Source of the DNA: Amycolatopsis methanolica 239
Lineage (GTDB): Bacteria; Actinomycetota; Actinomycetes; Mycobacteriales; Pseudonocardiaceae
DNA: 64,000 nucleotides
Reading direction: 5' to 3'
NCBI RefSeq assembly: GCF_000739085.1
Contig: NZ_CP009110.1
Coordinates: 2,666,001 to 2,730,000 of the forward strand
The notes under the pieces were generated by a model that was not told where the DNA came from, did not search any database, and saw only the letters and a program-made list of their open reading frames with translations. Below are positions 55,754 to 64,000 of this stretch, piece by piece (the first letter of the stretch is position 1; the number at the start of each line of letters is the position of its first letter). The position numbers and the translations under genes are program-made.

Positions 55754-55782
55754 TTGACATGTGGGGCGGGTCACTCTAGGTT
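55754..55782 (+). promoter_or_regulatory. Sigma-70-type promoter of the sugar ABC operon
   Basis: TTGACA (55754-55759), 17 bases, TAGGTT (55777-55782). The LacI-type operator starts six bases after the -10 box. Confidence 0.75.
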
Positions 55783-55787
55783 CGGCC

Positions 55788-55803
55788 GAGTAATCGATTT
55801 CTC
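55788..55803 (+). promoter_or_regulatory. LacI-type operator 1 (sugar transporter)
   Basis: GAGTAATCGATTTCTC, with the core TAATCGATT shared with the operator at 60695-60710. It lies at the probable transcription start, an ideal position for repression. Confidence 0.75.
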
Positions 55804-55825
55804 GCAGCGTGGCGAGGGGCTCGGC

Positions 55826-57379
55826 ATGGACACGGAGGCACGGTCGTCCCTGGTCGAACTGACCGGGGTGAGCAAGTCCTACGGCGGCGTTCATGCGGTG
55901 CGTGATGTCAATTTCACTGTGCGTGCCGGAGAAGTGCACGCGCTGCTCGGCGAGAACGGCGCGGGCAAGTCCACCTTGATGAAGATCCTCTCCGGTGAGG
56001 TCGGTGGCCACCGCGGGGAAATCCGCATCGACGGCGAGCCCGTCCGATTCGCCCGGCCCGCCGACGCGCAGCGCGCCGGGGTCGCGATGATCCACCAGGA
56101 ACTCGATCTCGTCCCGGCGCTGCCGATCGCCGAGAACGTGTTCCTGGGCCGCGAACCACGCACCCGCTTCGGCACCATCGACCGCCGCCGGATGGTGCGC
56201 GAGACGGCGCGCCTGCTGGACCGGATCGGGATCGCGCTCGACCCGCGCCGTCCGGTGGAGGAGCTGCGCACCGGCGAGCAGCAGCTGGTCACCATCGCGA
56301 AGGCGCTGTCGCTGGACGCCCGGATCATCGTGATGGACGAGCCGACCTCCGCGCTGTCCGCGCCGGAGATCGACCGGCTGTTCGCCGTGATCGCCGAACT
56401 GCGCCGCGCCGGCGCCGCCGTCGTCTACATCTCGCACCGCATGGACGAGATCGGGCGTGTGGCCGACCGGGCGACCGTGCTGCGCAACGGCGAGGTCGTG
56501 GCGGAGTTCGACGCGCGGGCGATGACCGCGCAGCAGGCGTCCGAGGCGATGGTCGGCAGGCCGGTCGAGCCGATGTTCCGCACCGGCGACGGCGCGGGTG
56601 CGGGGGAGCTGCTGCGCGTCGAGGACCTGGCCGTGCAGTCGCGGCGCCCTGGCCGTCGTGATCCGGCCGGCATCAGCCTGCGGGTCGGGCGCGGTGAGAT
56701 CGTCGGCGTCGCCGGGCTGCTCGGCGCGGGCCGCACGGAGCTGCTGGAGACGATCTACGGCGTCGGGGGACGCTGGTCCGGGCGGATCCTGCTGCGCGGC
56801 GAGGAGATCCGCCCGCGCGGCCCCCGCGGGGCGCTGCGGCTGGGCATCGCGTTCGTGCCCGAGGACCGGCGCGTCGCGGGCCTGGCGCTGGACCACTCGG
56901 TGCTCGCCAACACGGTGCTGTCCATAGTGGACCGGATCGCGAGGGCCGGGGTGGTGCCGCGGCGGCGGGAACGCGGCGCGGCAAAGGAGATGGTCGACCG
57001 CCTCGGCGTGAAGCTCGCGTCGCTGCGGGACCCGGCGGGGTCGCTGTCCGGCGGCAACCAGCAGAAGGTCGTGCTCGGGCGCGGCCTGCTCACCGAACCG
57101 GCGTTGCTGCTGCTGGACGAGCCGACCCGCGGGGTGGACGTCGGCGCGAAGGCCGAGATCTACCGGCTGCTCGGCGAGGCGGCGGGCAGGGGCGTGGGGG
57201 TCCTGCTCGCGTCGTCGGAGCCTGCCGAGCTGATCGGCGTCTGCCACCGCGTGGTCGTGCTCCGGGACGGCCGCAGCGTGCGGGAACTGGACACGGCGAG
57301 CACCACCGAAGCGGAGCTGCTGGCGTTCTCGATGGGCGACGGGGCCGTCGAGGACCTGGTGGCGGAAGGGACGTCATGA
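55826..57379 (+). CDS. Sugar ABC transporter ATP-binding protein (RbsA-like)
   Basis: A 517-aa protein with two ABC ATPase domains. Domain 1 (1-~245): Walker A GENGAGKST, signature-like LRTGEQQLVTIAKAL, Walker B IVMDEPTSAL. Domain 2 (~260-517): a degenerate Walker A (GLLGAGRTELLE), signature LSGGNQQKVVLGRGL, Walker B LLLLDEPTRG. The asymmetry is usual for ribose/galactose/arabinose importers (CUT2 class). ATG 55826 with GAGGGG upstream; the longer reading into the promoter is rejected. It overlaps the permease gene by ATGA and is controlled by a LacI operator. Confidence 0.93.
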   Translation: MDTEARSSLVELTGVSKSYGGVHAVRDVNFTVRAGEVHALLGENGAGKSTLMKILSGEVGGHRGEIRIDGEPVRFARPADAQRAGVAMIHQELDLVPALPIAENVFLGREPRTRFGTIDRRRMVRETARLLDRIGIALDPRRPVEELRTGEQQLVTIAKALSLDARIIVMDEPTSALSAPEIDRLFAVIAELRRAGAAVVYISHRMDEIGRVADRATVLRNGEVVAEFDARAMTAQQASEAMVGRPVEPMFRTGDGAGAGELLRVEDLAVQSRRPGRRDPAGISLRVGRGEIVGVAGLLGAGRTELLETIYGVGGRWSGRILLRGEEIRPRGPRGALRLGIAFVPEDRRVAGLALDHSVLANTVLSIVDRIARAGVVPRRRERGAAKEMVDRLGVKLASLRDPAGSLSGGNQQKVVLGRGLLTEPALLLLDEPTRGVDVGAKAEIYRLLGEAAGRGVGVLLASSEPAELIGVCHRVVVLRDGRSVRELDTASTTEAELLAFSMGDGAVEDLVAEGTS

Positions 57380-58401
57380 CCAAGGTGGCCGCGCTGCCCG
57401 ACCTCGCCCGCCCCGGCGGCGGGCTGCTGGCGACGCTGTTCCGGTTCCAGAGCCTGTTCGGCCTGGTGCTGGTGTTCATCGCCGCGGTGGTGTACTCGCC
57501 GAGCAAGAACGGCGAGCTCGTGTTCCTGGACTCGGGCAACCTGTTCAACGTCGTGCGCTCGATGTCGGAGATCGGGATCCTCGCCGTCGGGATGACGCTG
57601 GTGATCCTCATCGGCGGCATCGACCTGTCCGTCGGGTCGGTGCTGGGCCTGGCCAGCGTGGGTGTGGCGGTCCTGCTCACCGAGAACGACCTCGGGCTGG
57701 TGCCCGCGGTGGCGCTGGTGCTGGCGATCGGGCTCGGGTTCGGGCTGCTGCAGGGTTTCGCGATCACGTCGTTCGGCATCCAGGCGTTCATCGTGACGCT
57801 GGCCGGCATGCAGATCGCGCGCGGGCTGGCGCGGATCTGGTCGGGCGGGCAGGGCGTGTCGATCACCTACGGCGACGGGCCTGGGCAGGCGCCCGAGACG
57901 TTTTCGCTGCTGGGGGAGCGCACCTTCAACGGGCTGGTGCCGATACCCGCGCTGATCTTCGGAGTGGTCGCCGCGCTGGCCGTGGTGCTGCTGCGGGTCA
58001 GCGCGTTCTCCCGGCACGTCTACGCGATCGGCGGCAACGAGAAGGCCGCGCGCCTGTCCGGCGTGCCGGTCAAGCGGGTGAAGATCATCGTGTTCGGCCT
58101 GTGCGGGCTGCTCGCGGCGCTGGCCGGGATCGTGCACGCCGGGCAGCTCAACTTCGGCGGCCCCAACGACGGCGCGATGTACGAGCTGGACGCGATCGCC
58201 GCCGTGGTCATCGGCGGCACCAGCCTGATGGGCGGGCGCGGCTCGGTCGTCGGCACGGTGGCCGGCGCGCTGCTGGTCGGCGCGCTGCGCAACATCCTGG
58301 GCCTGAACAACGTGGACTCCAACGTCCAGCTGCTTGTGATCGGCCTGGTCATCGTGCTCGCCGCGGGGTTGCAGCGGTTGCGCCCGGCATCGGTTTCCTG
58401 A
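57376..58401 (+). CDS. Sugar ABC transporter permease (RbsC-like)
   Basis: A 341-aa integral membrane protein with about nine helices. The CUT2 permease signatures are AVGMTLVILIGGIDLSVGSV (about 72-91), ITSFGIQAFIVTLAGMQIARG, and AIGGNEKAARLSGVPVKRVK (about 217-236), the EAA-like loop contacting the ATPase. It imports the pentose or deoxyhexose consumed by the downstream isomerase and kinase. Confidence 0.93.
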   Translation: MTKVAALPDLARPGGGLLATLFRFQSLFGLVLVFIAAVVYSPSKNGELVFLDSGNLFNVVRSMSEIGILAVGMTLVILIGGIDLSVGSVLGLASVGVAVLLTENDLGLVPAVALVLAIGLGFGLLQGFAITSFGIQAFIVTLAGMQIARGLARIWSGGQGVSITYGDGPGQAPETFSLLGERTFNGLVPIPALIFGVVAALAVVLLRVSAFSRHVYAIGGNEKAARLSGVPVKRVKIIVFGLCGLLAALAGIVHAGQLNFGGPNDGAMYELDAIAAVVIGGTSLMGGRGSVVGTVAGALLVGALRNILGLNNVDSNVQLLVIGLVIVLAAGLQRLRPASVS

Positions 58402-58417
58402 CGAGAGGGGAAGAAGC

Positions 58418-59413
58418 ATGAGGAAGTCCCGTGGCCTGGCGGCGGTGGGCGCGTGCCTGCTGCTCGCGGCCTGCGGCACCACGAACGAGAACTCGGGCAG
58501 CGGCGGCGGCGCGCAGGGCGCGCCGGAGCGTTGCGGCGCCGACGGGCAGTACACGATCGGGATGAGCCAGGCCAACGTCGCCGAGCCGTACCGGCAGCGG
58601 ATGGACGACGACATCCGCGTCGGTGCCGCGTCGGTGCCGCAGTTCACCGTCAACTTCGCCGACGCCGCGCAGGACAACTCGAAGCAGGTCGAGCAGGTCG
58701 ACAACTTCATCACCCAGCAGGTCGACTTGCTGATCATCAGCCCCAACGAGGCCACGCCGCTGACCGCGCCGGTGAAACGCGCCTACGACAAGGGGATCCC
58801 GGTGCTGGTGCTGGACCGCAAGGTCGACGGCGACGCCTACACGTCGTTCATCGGCGCGGACAACGTCGACATCGGGCGGCAGGCGGGCGAGTACTTCAAG
58901 ACGACGTTGCTGCCGGAGGGCGGGAAGATCGGCGAGCTGCGCGGGCTGGCCGGGTCGACCCCGGCGCGGGAACGGCACGACGGCTTCATGCGGGGCATCC
59001 AGGGTTCGAAGATCGAGATCGTGGCCGCGCAGGACGGCGACTGGCTGCGGGACAAGGGGCAGCAGCAGGCCGACGCGATCCTCAAGGCGAACCCGGACAT
59101 CCAGGCGATCTACTCGCACAACGACCCGATGGGCGAGGGCGCCCGCATCGCCGCCGCGAACGCCGGGCGGCCCGACCTGCCGATCACCGGGATCGACGGG
59201 CTGCCGATCGAGTCGGGCGGGCTGAAGGCGGTCGAGGCGGGCCGCCTGTCGGCGACGTTCATCTACCCAACGGGCGGGCAGGAGGCGATCGCCGCGGCGA
59301 AGAGCATCCTGGTGGACTGCCGCCAGGTGCCGAAGACGCAGACACTGCCGACGAAGCTGGTGACGAAGGACAACGCGGCCGCCACGTACGCAGAGCTGAA
59401 CGGCGGCTCCTGA
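58418..59413 (+). CDS. Sugar-binding lipoprotein (CUT2 periplasmic-binding type)
   Basis: A 331-aa lipoprotein. Signal and lipobox LLLAACG (Cys about 20) tether it to the membrane. Type I binding fold: YTIGMSQANVAEPYRQRMDD, NFADAAQDNSKQVEQVDNFI, LLIISPNEATPLTAPVKRAY, VLVLDRKVDGDAYTSFIG and IYSHNDPMGEGARIAAANAG line the ligand cleft. AGAGGGGAAG precedes ATG 58418. It delivers the sugar to the permease just upstream. The ligand (L-arabinose, L-fucose, galactofuranose or other) is not identified. Confidence 0.93.
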   Translation: MRKSRGLAAVGACLLLAACGTTNENSGSGGGAQGAPERCGADGQYTIGMSQANVAEPYRQRMDDDIRVGAASVPQFTVNFADAAQDNSKQVEQVDNFITQQVDLLIISPNEATPLTAPVKRAYDKGIPVLVLDRKVDGDAYTSFIGADNVDIGRQAGEYFKTTLLPEGGKIGELRGLAGSTPARERHDGFMRGIQGSKIEIVAAQDGDWLRDKGQQQADAILKANPDIQAIYSHNDPMGEGARIAAANAGRPDLPITGIDGLPIESGGLKAVEAGRLSATFIYPTGGQEAIAAAKSILVDCRQVPKTQTLPTKLVTKDNAAATYAELNGGS

Positions 59414-59572
59414 CGGCCGGGGTACCCGGGCCTGCCGGGTGATGGGCCGGGAGGCGACGGACCCGGCCGGGTTGCCCGGGCCCGTCGCCGCCGCGTGCGC
59501 GGACCCGCGCTGCCGCTGACCTCGCGCACGGCGGCCTACGCGCGCCGCTGTCACCGCCGCCGCCGCGCGGGC

Positions 59573-59603
59573 TGTGTATCGCCGCCGGGGGCGGCGATAC
59601 ACA
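59573..59603. terminator. 14-bp perfect hairpin between convergent sugar genes
   Basis: TGTGTATCGCCGCC pairs with its exact complement at 59590-59603 around a three-base loop, between the binding-protein gene and the convergent LacI gene. Confidence 0.8.
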
Positions 59604-59634
59604 CCCGGGGACCGCGCTGCTGTCCCGGTCCCGT

Positions 59635-60615
59635 TCAGGCGCGGTGGCTGCTGCCTCTCTCGATGAGCTTCGCCTCCAGCGTCGTCGCGGTCGGGGGCAG
59701 TGATCCGTCGGCTATGCGGGCCAGCAGCAGCCGCGCCGCTTCCGCTCCGATTTCGTACGCCGGCTGTGCCACGACGGTCAGCGGCGGGTCGATGAGCGTC
59801 GCCCAGGGGACGTCGTCGAAGGCCACCACCCCGACGTCCCGCCCCAGCCTCAGCCCGGCCGCCCGCAGCGCCTCCAGCACGCCGATCGCCATCGCGCTGT
59901 TGGCGACCAGCAGCGCGTCCGGAGGCTCCGCCTCGGCCAGCAGCGCACGCGTCGCCGCCTCGCCGCCGGACGCCCGGTACTCGGCCCGCTGCTCGCGCCG
60001 CTTCCGCCGCCCGAGCGCGTCCCGGTATCCCGCCAGCCGGTCGTCGGCCGTGCGCACCCCCGCCGGCCCGGTCACGCACCCGACTCGCTGGTAACCGGCC
60101 GCCAGCAGGTGCTCGGCCGCCGCCCTGGCCGCGGCCCGGCTGTCCACCAGCACCTGATCGCCGGTGCCGGCGCGCAGCGGCCGGTCCACCGCGACGACCG
60201 GCGTCCCGCGCCCCAGCAGCATCTCGACCCCGGCCCACTCGTCGGTCGGCGAGATCACCACCCCGGCCACCCGTTCCTGCAGCGCCACGTCGATGTAGCG
60301 GCGCTCCTTCTCAGCGCTCTCGTCGGAATTGCACAGCACCACGGAGTAACCGGCCGTCTGCGCCACGTCCTCGACGCCGCGGGCGATCGCGGTGAAGAAC
60401 GGGTTCTCCACATCGGAGATGATCAGCGCGAGCACCGCGGTCTCCTGCCTGCGCAGGTTCCGCGCGAGCCCGTTGGGCTGGTAGCCCAGCTCTTCCGCCG
60501 CCGCGCGCACCCTGGCGACCAGCGCCGGATCCACTGTGGACACCCCGTTCAGCGCCCGCGACACGGTGGCCGTGGACACCCCGGCGCGCCGCGCCACATC
60601 GCTGATGGTCGCCAC
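59635..60615 (-). CDS. LacI-family repressor of the sugar regulon
   Basis: A 326-aa protein. Helix-turn-helix and hinge ATISDVARRAGVSTATVSRA (2-21) through LGYQPNGLARNLR, then a PBP1-like ligand domain (VVAVDRPLR, GCVTGPAGVRTADDRLAGY, AFDDVPWATLIDPPLTVV). Start GTG 60615 has GGGAGGT upstream. It lies between the transporter and the isomerase-kinase operon. Both promoters carry the same TAATCGATT box, so it is the probable local repressor; the inducer is likely the transported sugar. Confidence 0.93.
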   Translation of the reverse strand: MATISDVARRAGVSTATVSRALNGVSTVDPALVARVRAAAEELGYQPNGLARNLRRQETAVLALIISDVENPFFTAIARGVEDVAQTAGYSVVLCNSDESAEKERRYIDVALQERVAGVVISPTDEWAGVEMLLGRGTPVVAVDRPLRAGTGDQVLVDSRAAARAAAEHLLAAGYQRVGCVTGPAGVRTADDRLAGYRDALGRRKRREQRAEYRASGGEAATRALLAEAEPPDALLVANSAMAIGVLEALRAAGLRLGRDVGVVAFDDVPWATLIDPPLTVVAQPAYEIGAEAARLLLARIADGSLPPTATTLEAKLIERGSSHRA

Positions 60616-60662
60616 CGCGACCTCCCGTCTTCCTCGCCGCTCACGCGGTGGACGGGCGGCTA

Positions 60663-60691
60663 TTGACACCGTCCGGGGTCCAGAATAGCGT
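60663..60691 (+). promoter_or_regulatory. Promoter of the isomerase-kinase operon
   Basis: TTGACA (60663-60668), 17 bases, TAGCGT (60686-60691). The LacI operator follows at 60695. Confidence 0.7.
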
Positions 60692-60694
60692 CTT

Positions 60695-60710
60695 GAGTAA
60701 TCGATTACCC
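60695..60710 (+). promoter_or_regulatory. LacI-type operator 2 (isomerase-kinase operon)
   Basis: GAGTAATCGATTACCC with the perfect palindromic core TAATCGATTA (60698-60707). It matches operator 1 in 11 consecutive bases. The site sits between the -10 box and the ribosome site AGGAGG (60716-60721). Confidence 0.8.
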
Positions 60711-60725
60711 GCCCTAGGAGGCATC

Positions 60726-62141
60726 GTGGCCCGCATCGGCGTGATCAGCATTTCCGACGGGCGTGACCATGTGCACGCGCGCAACGCCCGGTTCATCCAG
60801 TCCAAACAGGACGAGCTCGTGCGCTCGCTGACCACGGCCGGGCACGAGGTGGTCGCGGGGCCGGACCTGGTCGCGACCAACACGCTGGCCACGTCGGTGG
60901 CGCGCGCGGTCGCCGCCGCGGGGGTGGACGTCACGATCTTCTACTACGCGGTGTGGAGCTTCCCGCACTTCACGATGCTCGCCGCGGACGCCACGCCCAG
61001 CCCGCTGATCCTGGTCGCCAGCACCGACCCGACCGAGCCGGGGCTGGTCGGCATGCTCGCCGCCGGCGGCGCGCTGGACCAGATCGGCCGCGCCCACACC
61101 CGGATGTGGGGCGCGCCGGACGACGCGGACCTGGCCGGCCGCGTCGGCGCGCACGCGCGGGCCGCCGCCGCGGTCGCGTCGCTGCGCGGGTCCACCTTCG
61201 GCCGCTTCGGCGGCCGCCCGATGGGCATGAACACCGCGGTCGCTAACACCGACCAGTGGATTCGCCAGTTCGGCGTCGACGTCGAGGAGATCGACCAGTA
61301 CGAGCTGGTGCTGCGCGCGGAGAAGGCCGACGTCGGCGAAGCGGCGAAGGCGCGCCGGTGGATCGAGGAGCACGCGGCCGGGGTCCACTACGATGGCCGG
61401 AAGCTCACGCCGGAGCTGCTGGAGCGCCAGATCCGGTCGTACCTGGCGATCCGCGACATCATCGACGAGCGCAAGCTCGACTTCTCCGGCATCAAGGGCC
61501 AGCCCGAGCTGACCGAGCACTTCGCCACGATGGACGTCACCGAGGCGTTCCTCAACGACCCCTACGACTGGAACGGCCCCAAGCCGGTGCACGTCACCGC
61601 CACCGAGGCGGACATGGACGGCGCGCTGACCATGCAGCTCATGCACAAGATCTCCGGCGACCCGGTGCTGTTCGCCGACGTGCGCCACTACCACGCCGAG
61701 CGCGACATCTGGGACCTGTGCAACTCCGGCCAGCACGCCACCTGGTACGCCGCGCGCAGCGACAACCCGGCGGAGAACCTGGCCAAGGTCCACTTCTACC
61801 CGGAGGTGTTCTTCTTCCCCGCGGGCGGCGCGTCCGTCCAGCATATCGCCGCGCCCGGGCAGATGACGCTGGGACGGCTCACCCGGCAGGCCGGGGAGTA
61901 CCGTCTGCAGCTGATGCTGGGCGAGTTCGAGAACTACGACGACGAAACCAACGAGTCCCTGATGCGCCAGTCCACGCCGGAGTGGCCGCACGCGTGGGCG
62001 CGCCTGGACGCGCACGCCGAGACGTTCCTGTCGCAGTTCGGGGCCAACCACATCCACGCCATCCCGGGCGACCGCCGCGCCGAGCTGCGTGCCGCGGCCG
62101 GCCTGCTCGGCGTCGACGTGCACGAGTGGTCCCGTGACTGA
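60726..62141 (+). CDS. L-fucose/L-arabinose isomerase-family protein
   Basis: A 471-aa sugar isomerase of the L-arabinose/L-fucose superfamily. The N-terminal domain ends with GRFGGRPMGMNTAVANTDQW. The C-terminal part has HVTATEADMDGALTMQLMHK (about 298-317) with metal-ligand acidic residues, LFADVRHYHAERDIWDLCNS and GQHATWYAARSDNP. Such enzymes convert an aldose to a ketose in the cytoplasm with Mn2+ or similar. GTG 60726 with AGGAGG four bases upstream. It overlaps the kinase gene by eight bases. The precise substrate is uncertain. Confidence 0.9.
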   Translation: MARIGVISISDGRDHVHARNARFIQSKQDELVRSLTTAGHEVVAGPDLVATNTLATSVARAVAAAGVDVTIFYYAVWSFPHFTMLAADATPSPLILVASTDPTEPGLVGMLAAGGALDQIGRAHTRMWGAPDDADLAGRVGAHARAAAAVASLRGSTFGRFGGRPMGMNTAVANTDQWIRQFGVDVEEIDQYELVLRAEKADVGEAAKARRWIEEHAAGVHYDGRKLTPELLERQIRSYLAIRDIIDERKLDFSGIKGQPELTEHFATMDVTEAFLNDPYDWNGPKPVHVTATEADMDGALTMQLMHKISGDPVLFADVRHYHAERDIWDLCNSGQHATWYAARSDNPAENLAKVHFYPEVFFFPAGGASVQHIAAPGQMTLGRLTRQAGEYRLQLMLGEFENYDDETNESLMRQSTPEWPHAWARLDAHAETFLSQFGANHIHAIPGDRRAELRAAAGLLGVDVHEWSRD

Positions 62142-63624
62142 TCTGCTGCTCGGCATCGACATCGGGACGTCCAGCTCGAAGGGCGTCCTGGTGACCCGGG
62201 ACGGCGAGATCGTCGCCCGCGCCTCGCGGGCGCACGAGACGTCGTACCCGCACCCCGGCTGGGTCGAGCACGACGCGGAAACCGTGTGGTGGCAGGACTT
62301 CCTCGCGCTGACCCGGGAACTGGTCGCGGCGGCGGGCGACCGCGAACTGGCCGCGCTGGCGGTGAGCGGCATCGGGCCGGTGCTGCTGCCCGCCGACTCC
62401 GACGGCACGCCGCTGCGGCCCGCCATCCTGTACGGCGTGGACACCCGGGCGTCCCGGGAGATCGAGGAGCTGACCGCCGAATTCGGCGCGGAGTCTATTG
62501 TGGAGCGGGCCGGGACGGCGTTGTCGTCGCAGGCGGTCGGCCCGAAGTGGCGCTGGCTCGCCCGGCGCGAGCCGGAGGTGTTCCGGCGCACCCAGCTGTT
62601 CCTGATGTGCAGTTCCTACCTCGTGCACCGGCTGACCGGCGAGTACGTTCTGGACCACCACTCGGCCAGCCAGTGCGACCCGATGTACGACCTGCGCGCC
62701 GGGGACTGGGCCGCGGACTGGGCGGCGCTGTGCGCGCCCGGGGTCGAGATGCCGCGGCTGGTGTGGCCGACCGAGGTGGCCGGCGTGGTGAGCGCGGCCG
62801 CGGCGGCGGAAACCGGTCTGCCGCAAGGCCTCCCGGTCACCGCCGGCACCGTCGACGCGTGGGCGGAGGCCGTGAGCGTCGGCGTGGCCGAGCCGGGCGA
62901 CACGATGGTCATGTACGGCACCACGATGTTCCTCATCCAGGTAGTTGCCGACCCGCGCCCGCACACCGGCCTGTGGACGACGTGCGGCGCCTTCCCCGGC
63001 ACGTACTCGCTCGCGGCCGGGATGGCGACCTCCGGCGCGATCACCGACTGGCTGCGCCGCCTCGTCGGCGGCGACTTCGCCACGCTCGTCGACCAGGCCG
63101 CGAAGGTGCCGCCGGGCAGCCGGGGCCTGCTGATGCTGCCCTACTTCGCGGGCGAGCGCACGCCGCTGTTCGACCCGGACGCCCGCGGCGTGCTGGCGGG
63201 GCTGACCACCTCGCACGGCATCGGCGAGATCTACCGCGCCGCGCTCGAGGGCATCGCCTACGGGGTGCGGCACAACCTGGAGGCCATGCGCGACTCCGGC
63301 GGCGCGGCGGGCCGGCTGGTCGCGGTCGGCGGCGGCACGCAGGGCGGGCTGTGGACGCAGATCGTCAGCGACGTGACGGGCGCCGACCAGCAGGTGCCCG
63401 CGGAGACGATCGGCGCCGCGCTCGGCGACGCGCTGCTGGCGGCCGTCGCGATCGGCGCGGAGCCGGACATCACGCGCTGGAACCCGGTGGCGAGCACGGT
63501 TCGCCCGGATCCTGCCGCGGTGGACACCTATGACCGGTTCTACGCGCGGTACCGCGAACTCTACCCCTCCACAAAGGACATAACGCACTTTCTGGCCGAG
63601 CGTCAGCGGGAGAGCGGGCACTAG
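62134..63624 (+). CDS. FGGY-family carbohydrate kinase
   Basis: A 496-aa sugar kinase of the xylulokinase/ribulokinase type. Phosphate-1 motif LLGIDIGTSSSKGVLV (5-20), substrate region GYPHPGWVEHD-like SYPHPGWVEHDAETVWWQ, ASQCDPMYDLRAGDW and the C-terminal adenosine motif AVGGGTQGGLWTQIVSDVTG (about 391-410). It phosphorylates the ketose made by the overlapping isomerase gene. The GTG at 62134 lies inside the isomerase's final codons. This gene completes the pathway transporter, isomerase and kinase. Confidence 0.94.
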   Translation: MTDLLLGIDIGTSSSKGVLVTRDGEIVARASRAHETSYPHPGWVEHDAETVWWQDFLALTRELVAAAGDRELAALAVSGIGPVLLPADSDGTPLRPAILYGVDTRASREIEELTAEFGAESIVERAGTALSSQAVGPKWRWLARREPEVFRRTQLFLMCSSYLVHRLTGEYVLDHHSASQCDPMYDLRAGDWAADWAALCAPGVEMPRLVWPTEVAGVVSAAAAAETGLPQGLPVTAGTVDAWAEAVSVGVAEPGDTMVMYGTTMFLIQVVADPRPHTGLWTTCGAFPGTYSLAAGMATSGAITDWLRRLVGGDFATLVDQAAKVPPGSRGLLMLPYFAGERTPLFDPDARGVLAGLTTSHGIGEIYRAALEGIAYGVRHNLEAMRDSGGAAGRLVAVGGGTQGGLWTQIVSDVTGADQQVPAETIGAALGDALLAAVAIGAEPDITRWNPVASTVRPDPAAVDTYDRFYARYRELYPSTKDITHFLAERQRESGH

Positions 63625-63633
63625 CCTGGCCGG

Positions 63634-64000
63634 GTGTTTTCCGAACCCTCGGGCCAGGGCTGGCAGCAGGTCGGCGAACTCGTGCTCGCGCTGGTGCTGT
63701 GCTCACTGATCGGCCTGGAACGCGAACTGAAGCAGAAGAGCGCAGGCCTGCGCACGCACACGCTGGTCGGGGTGGGCGCGGCGCTGTTCCTCCTGGTGAG
63801 CAAGTACGGCTTCACCGACGTGCTCGAGCCGGGGCGGGTCGTGCTGGATCCGTCGCGGGTGGCGGCGCAGATCGTGTCCGGGATCGGGTTCATCGGCGGC
63901 GGGCTGATCTTCGTGCGGCGCGACGTGGTGCGCGGCCTGACCACCGCGGCGGTGGTGTGGATGAGCGTGGCGGTGGGCTGCGCGTGCGCGGCCGGGCTGC
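63634..64000 (+). CDS. MgtC/SapB-family membrane protein, 5' part
   Basis: Only the first ~122 residues are present; the gene continues beyond the window. Family features: LALVLCSLIGLERELKQKSA (about 18-37), GLRTHTLVGVGAALFLLVS, and VSGIGFIGGGLIFVRRDVVR followed by GLTTAAVVW. Four membrane helices are visible. MgtC-type proteins act in Mg2+/acid stress or membrane-potential control. GTG 63634 is six bases after TAGCCT, a -10-like box, so the message is probably leaderless. Confidence 0.9.
   Translation, partial: MFSEPSGQGWQQVGELVLALVLCSLIGLERELKQKSAGLRTHTLVGVGAALFLLVSKYGFTDVLEPGRVVLDPSRVAAQIVSGIGFIGGGLIFVRRDVVRGLTTAAVVWMSVAVGCACAAGL

Overview
The window reads as chromosomal DNA of a high-GC Gram-positive actinomycete, most likely of the Pseudonocardiales (Amycolatopsis-like). 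This is inferred from the very high GC, the many GTG/TTG starts, the LCP and aa3-oxidase genes, a SigB/SigF-type stress sigma factor with GTTT-N15-GGGTA promoters, DUF3140/DUF3618 stress proteins, a CoaE-GrpB fusion, and small CxxC proteins. No rRNA, tRNA, CRISPR array, IS element or prophage was recognised. The taxon is an inference; no database was searched.

Layout. 1-4.7 kb: 5' part of a Clp-type AAA+ ATPase, a SigB/SigF-family sigma factor, a small membrane protein and a two-gene glycosyltransferase operon. 4.7-7.6 kb: Mn-catalase divergent from a MarR regulator, then a DMT permease. 7.6-17.6 kb: one long, tightly coupled operon for a heptose-type surface glycan (NDP-sugar epimerase, carbamoyltransferase, GT2-HAD fusion, two GT9 heptosyltransferase-like enzymes, GmhA-like isomerase, HldE-like kinase/nucleotidyltransferase, SDR, UDP-sugar dehydrogenase). 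17.6-23.6 kb: STAS and RsbW-like stress-signalling genes, a decayed nucleotidyltransferase-BON-phosphoesterase cassette, ctaD, a small envelope-stress operon and a 120-bp tandem repeat. 23.6-29.2 kb: TetR/methyltransferase pair with twin operators, a graveyard of sugar genes (scrambled aldose epimerase, dead sugar-binding protein) beside an intact GntR regulator and SMP-30 lactonase, then a hydrolase. 29.3-36.6 kb: NB-ARC/LuxR regulator, LCP protein, small zinc-ribbon-like proteins, a streptogrisin-type protease cut short by an amber codon, and coaE. 36.6-40.8 kb: a block of broken genes (DUF4097 protein, response regulator, GT39 membrane transferase, ABC ATPase lacking its signature motif). 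40.9-55.7 kb: PucR-type regulator, uvrB, metabolic singletons, an ABC/peptidase export-like pair, a Mn-riboswitch-controlled TerC gene, an S9 peptidase and an Xre/RES toxin-antitoxin pair. 55.7-63.6 kb: a complete sugar catabolic regulon (RbsABC-like transporter, LacI repressor, arabinose/fucose-type isomerase, FGGY kinase) with matching operators at both promoters. The window ends inside an MgtC-family gene.

Three themes stand out. First, a Gram-positive heptose/carbamoyl glycan pathway encoded almost entirely by overlapping start-stop junctions. Second, readable regulation: twin TetR operators, a MarR palindrome on a start codon, LacI boxes, a pair of divergent stress promoters, and a yybP-ykoY element whose 3' strand is complementary to the terC ribosome-binding site. 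Third, unusually dense local gene decay (at least seven broken genes), often beside intact regulators or partners. Some single-base frameshifts could be assembly errors, but the deletions, inversion and truncated fusions cannot.
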